A stretch of DNA of 7,920 bases, taken from Hyphomicrobiales bacterium. GTDB taxonomy: Bacteria > Pseudomonadota > Alphaproteobacteria > Rhizobiales > Beijerinckiaceae. This document shows, in pieces, positions 6,110-7,920 of the stretch. The position numbers and the translations under genes are program-made. The stretch is from assembly GCA_028290085.1 (NCBI GenBank), contig JAQGKN010000464.1, forward strand, positions 1-7,920. Direction: 5' to 3'. Every line of letters starts with the position of its first letter. Positions within the stretch are counted from its first letter, which is position 1. The notes beneath the pieces are model-generated. The model was not told the origin of the DNA. It saw nothing but the letters and a program-made list of their open reading frames with translations, and searched no databases.

Positions 6110-6265
6110 ATGTTGGGTTCAGGCTGGGTGTGAAGCGCTCGCGATGCCTGCAAAGGTTCAAATCGAGTCAGCCTCTGCCATTTCGCGGCCAAGTTCGCGT
6201 GTCAGTCTGATTTCGTCGCCGCGAGCGCACGGCCCGTTTCCGGTGACCGAACAAGGATCTGAACC
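6108..6265 (+). other. Intergenic region cysQ-eipA
   Basis: 158 bases with no supported gene. No strong hairpin with a T-run follows cysQ, so no terminator is called. The 3' end carries the eipA ribosome binding site AAGGA (6253-6257), 8 bases before the ATG at 6266. No clear -35/-10 pair was found. Confidence 0.4.
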
Positions 6266-6847
6266 ATGAGCCATAATTCCAGGAGGGATCTCCTTCTGAA
6301 AGGTGCAGTCATCGCAGCCGGCAGCGTCGCGGGCCTTTCCGCCTCGGCTCAGGCGGGACGACCGCAGAAATTTTCGACCAATGAGCTGGTCGACAACGGG
6401 CATCGGTTCTTCGGTTCGGTCTCGCGCGGTCTGGCGCAGGTCGTGGAAGAGGCAACCAAGCGCTGGGGCCAGCCCAATGCTTATATTCTGGGTCAGGAGG
6501 CTTCAGGTGCCTTCATCGCGGGCGCTCGTTATGGCGAAGGCGTGATGTACACGCGCAACGCTGGCGACCAGAAGCTCTACTGGCAGGGCCCATCGCTCGG
6601 CTTCGATGCCGGGGCCGACGGCGATCGCACGATGATACTCGTCTACAACCTGCCTTCGACCAACGCGATCTACCAGCGCTTCGGCGGCATCGACGGCTCG
6701 GCCTATCTGGTCGGCGGCTTCGGCTTCACCGCGCTGACCGCCAACGATGTCGTGCTCGTGCCGATCCGTTCGGGTGTGGGCGCGCGGTTGGGGCTGAACC
6801 TCGGCTATTTGAAATTTACGTCGAGCTCAACCTGGAATCCCTTTTAA
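6266..6847 (+). CDS. eipA: EipA-like periplasmic envelope integrity protein (DUF1134)
   Basis: Small exported protein of the DUF1134 family. In Brucella abortus, EipA is a soluble periplasmic eight-stranded beta-barrel protein needed for envelope stress resistance and virulence; its molecular activity is unknown. The protein has 193 residues. Residues 1-30 form a signal peptide with a twin-arginine-like motif, SRRDLLLKG at 5-13, then a moderately hydrophobic Ala/Gly segment and a probable cleavage site after SAQA (30). The mature part shows the family landmarks: GASGAF-like EASGAFIAGARYGEG (78-92), LYWQGPSLGFDAGADGDR (104-121), MILVYNL (123-129), GSAYLVGGFGF (144-154) and PIRSGVGARLGLNLGYLKF (166-184), ending in WNPF. 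The ATG has AAGGA 8 bases upstream. From memory, eipA neighbours chpT and ctrA in Brucella; here cysQ separates it from chpT, which agrees with the assignment. Confidence 0.88.
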   Translation: MSHNSRRDLLLKGAVIAAGSVAGLSASAQAGRPQKFSTNELVDNGHRFFGSVSRGLAQVVEEATKRWGQPNAYILGQEASGAFIAGARYGEGVMYTRNAGDQKLYWQGPSLGFDAGADGDRTMILVYNLPSTNAIYQRFGGIDGSAYLVGGFGFTALTANDVVLVPIRSGVGARLGLNLGYLKFTSSSTWNPF

Positions 6848-6898
6848 GGGTTTCGGTTTGACGCGGACGTGTCCAATAGCCAATCAGAAGCCTTGCCT

Positions 6899-6920
6899 GC
6901 CGCTTTGATTTCAAAGCGGC
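6899..6920 (+). terminator. Perfect hairpin downstream of eipA, possible terminator
   Basis: Arms GCCGCTTTGA (6899-6908) and TCAAAGCGGC (6911-6920) are perfectly complementary around TT; a realistic RNA stem is 9 bp with a 4-base loop. It begins 52 bases after the eipA stop. The following bases are only mildly T-rich (GTTTGTTCTCTT at 6931-6942), so it is not a textbook intrinsic terminator. It could instead be an operator or an RNA-stabilising stem ahead of the next gene, which starts 50 bases later. Confidence 0.5.
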
Positions 6921-6969
6921 TCCGTGGCATGTTTGTTCTCTTACGCGATACTCAGGCAGGCGCCGCTCC

Positions 6970-7920
6970 GTGATCGAACATGTCATGATTTTCGCTCTCG
7001 GCGTTCTGGTCGCCGGTTTGCTGGGACTGATGTTCCTGCCGGCATTCTGGCGGCGTGCCGTTCGCCTTTCGGGCCGCCGTTTCGAGATGCAGCTGCCTCT
7101 CTCCATGAGCGAGGTGGTCGCAGAGCGCGACCTGCTGCGGGCAGAGTTTGCGGTCGGTCAACGCCGTCTGGAACAGCGTGTGGAGCAGCTCGACGACGCG
7201 CGCGCCCGCGACATGAGCGAACTCGGCCGCAAGGCCGCGCTGCTGGCCACGCGTGAGCACGACCTCGTTCAGGCGCGCCAGGACGCTCTGCGCTTGCAGA
7301 CCCAGCTTGCACAGGTCCAGGCCGAGGCCATCGAGATTCGAGCTCAGCTCGGTGCCGCGCTCAAGGAAAACTACGACCTCTCTCCCCTGCGCGATAAAAT
7401 CCGGGAAACCGCCTTTCAGGCCGCGCAGGTTCAGAGCCTTGCGGAGGAGCGCCGGCTCGTGATCGCCGGGCTCGAAACACGGCTTGCAGGGCTGGATTTG
7501 CGTGTTGGCGATCTACAGGGCGAGTCGGCTTCGCACGAGAGCGCGATGCGCGCCGGGCAGGTCCTGGTCGAGCGCCTCGAGCTTGAACGCAATCTCGCCC
7601 GCGCCGAAGCTGCGGAGCATGTCACCAAGATCGTCATGCTCGAAACAGATATTCAGGAGCGTGAACGCCAGCGCTCCGAGATAGAACCAGCGCGGACCGA
7701 AGGCACTGAACCAGACGAGCGGGCGCCCCGGCGAGGGGCGATCATGACGGTGGCTGGCGGCAGAGATACAACGGTAGCTGAGGTGCGCTCTCGCGAGCCG
7801 CTGGGCGATCTCGGGTCCGAAGTCTTGAGCCTTGCCGCCGCTCTGGAGAGCGGCGAGCCGGCGCGACGTACGCGTCGCTCGCAGGGCCGTTCGCAGGAGA
7901 AACCGGTCACTGAAACCGCC
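6970..7920 (+). CDS. Membrane-anchored long coiled-coil protein of unknown function, C-terminus beyond window
   Basis: Open from GTG 6970 to the right edge: 317 residues with no stop. One membrane segment at about 5-24 (MIFALGVLVAGLLGLMFLPA) is followed by the basic stretch WRRAVRLSGRR (27-37), so the remainder should be cytoplasmic. Residues about 46-237 are rich in E, R, Q, A and L, with heptad-like leucine spacing and no Gly/Pro-rich breaks except near NYDLSPLRDKI (134-144), so a long coiled coil is likely. From ~238 the chain becomes Pro/Arg/Glu/Gly rich and probably disordered. The GTG start includes the VIEHVM beginning; ATG 6985 would leave out five residues. Neither has a strong ribosome binding site. 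I recognise the pattern MSEVVAERDLLRAEFAV as one often seen in Hyphomicrobiales hypothetical proteins, but I know of no function. Coiled-coil cell-division, polarity or envelope scaffolding proteins are possible analogies only. Confidence 0.8.
   Translation, partial: MIEHVMIFALGVLVAGLLGLMFLPAFWRRAVRLSGRRFEMQLPLSMSEVVAERDLLRAEFAVGQRRLEQRVEQLDDARARDMSELGRKAALLATREHDLVQARQDALRLQTQLAQVQAEAIEIRAQLGAALKENYDLSPLRDKIRETAFQAAQVQSLAEERRLVIAGLETRLAGLDLRVGDLQGESASHESAMRAGQVLVERLELERNLARAEAAEHVTKIVMLETDIQERERQRSEIEPARTEGTEPDERAPRRGAIMTVAGGRDTTVAEVRSREPLGDLGSEVLSLAAALESGEPARRTRRSQGRSQEKPVTETA

Noticed and set aside
6155..6180. tRNA-like 3' end: GGTTCAAATC followed by sequence ending in CCA
   Set aside because: The T-stem bases do not pair (AAAGG against CGAGT), and no acceptor, D or anticodon arms can be placed upstream.
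1..7920. CRISPR array, insertion sequence, integrase, toxin-antitoxin or phage genes
   Set aside because: No repeated spacers, terminal repeats, target duplications or matching protein motifs were seen; the genes are ordinary chromosomal ones.

Overview
The window looks like a chromosomal segment of a GC-rich alphaproteobacterium, most likely Hyphomicrobiales (Rhizobiales). The main reasons are a ChpT-type histidine phosphotransferase (the CckA-ChpT-CtrA relay is confined to alphaproteobacteria), a DUF1134/EipA protein, a CheA of the CheA-CheW-CheW-REC hybrid type, and tightly packed genes with alphaproteobacterial-style codon use. I see no sign of a mobile element, phage, CRISPR array or tRNA/rRNA gene.

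Layout from left to right. (1) A manganese module (1-808). The minus strand from 182 to the left edge encodes the first 60 residues of an NRAMP-type MntH, ending just as the first membrane helix starts (...FAGP). It is divergent from a complete MntR regulator (314-808). Between them is the 6-bp-arm inverted repeat TGTAGC-N4-GCTACA (206-221), which resembles an MntR box and overlaps a plausible mntH promoter. (2) A chemosensory operon on the minus strand (4220 down to 809): hybrid cheA, cheW and a single-domain cheY, joined by two 4-base ATGA stop/start overlaps. The cheY stop codon directly abuts the mntR stop codon. (3) chpT, also minus strand, 81 bp upstream of cheA and possibly co-transcribed with it. 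(4) A divergent 258-bp region, then cysQ (plus strand), a 3'(2'),5'-bisphosphate nucleotidase-type phosphatase. (5) eipA/DUF1134 (plus strand) with a twin-arginine-like signal peptide. (6) A plus-strand gene open at the right edge, encoding an N-terminally membrane-anchored long coiled-coil protein of unknown function.

How the genes fit together. MntR with manganese should repress mntH through the shared intergenic operator. ChpT should pass phosphate from CckA to CtrA and CpdR. EipA is an envelope integrity protein that in Brucella is directly activated by CtrA and, from memory, is encoded next to chpT. So the chpT-cysQ-eipA stretch looks like a variant of a conserved cell-cycle/envelope neighbourhood, with a chemosensory operon lying directly downstream of chpT. 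No receptor, CheR or CheB lies in the window. I did not find an outright new system. The points that most deserve a second look are the mntH edge gene with its operator, the chpT-cheA-cheW-cheY arrangement, the odd receiver domain of CheA, and the uncharacterised coiled-coil protein.
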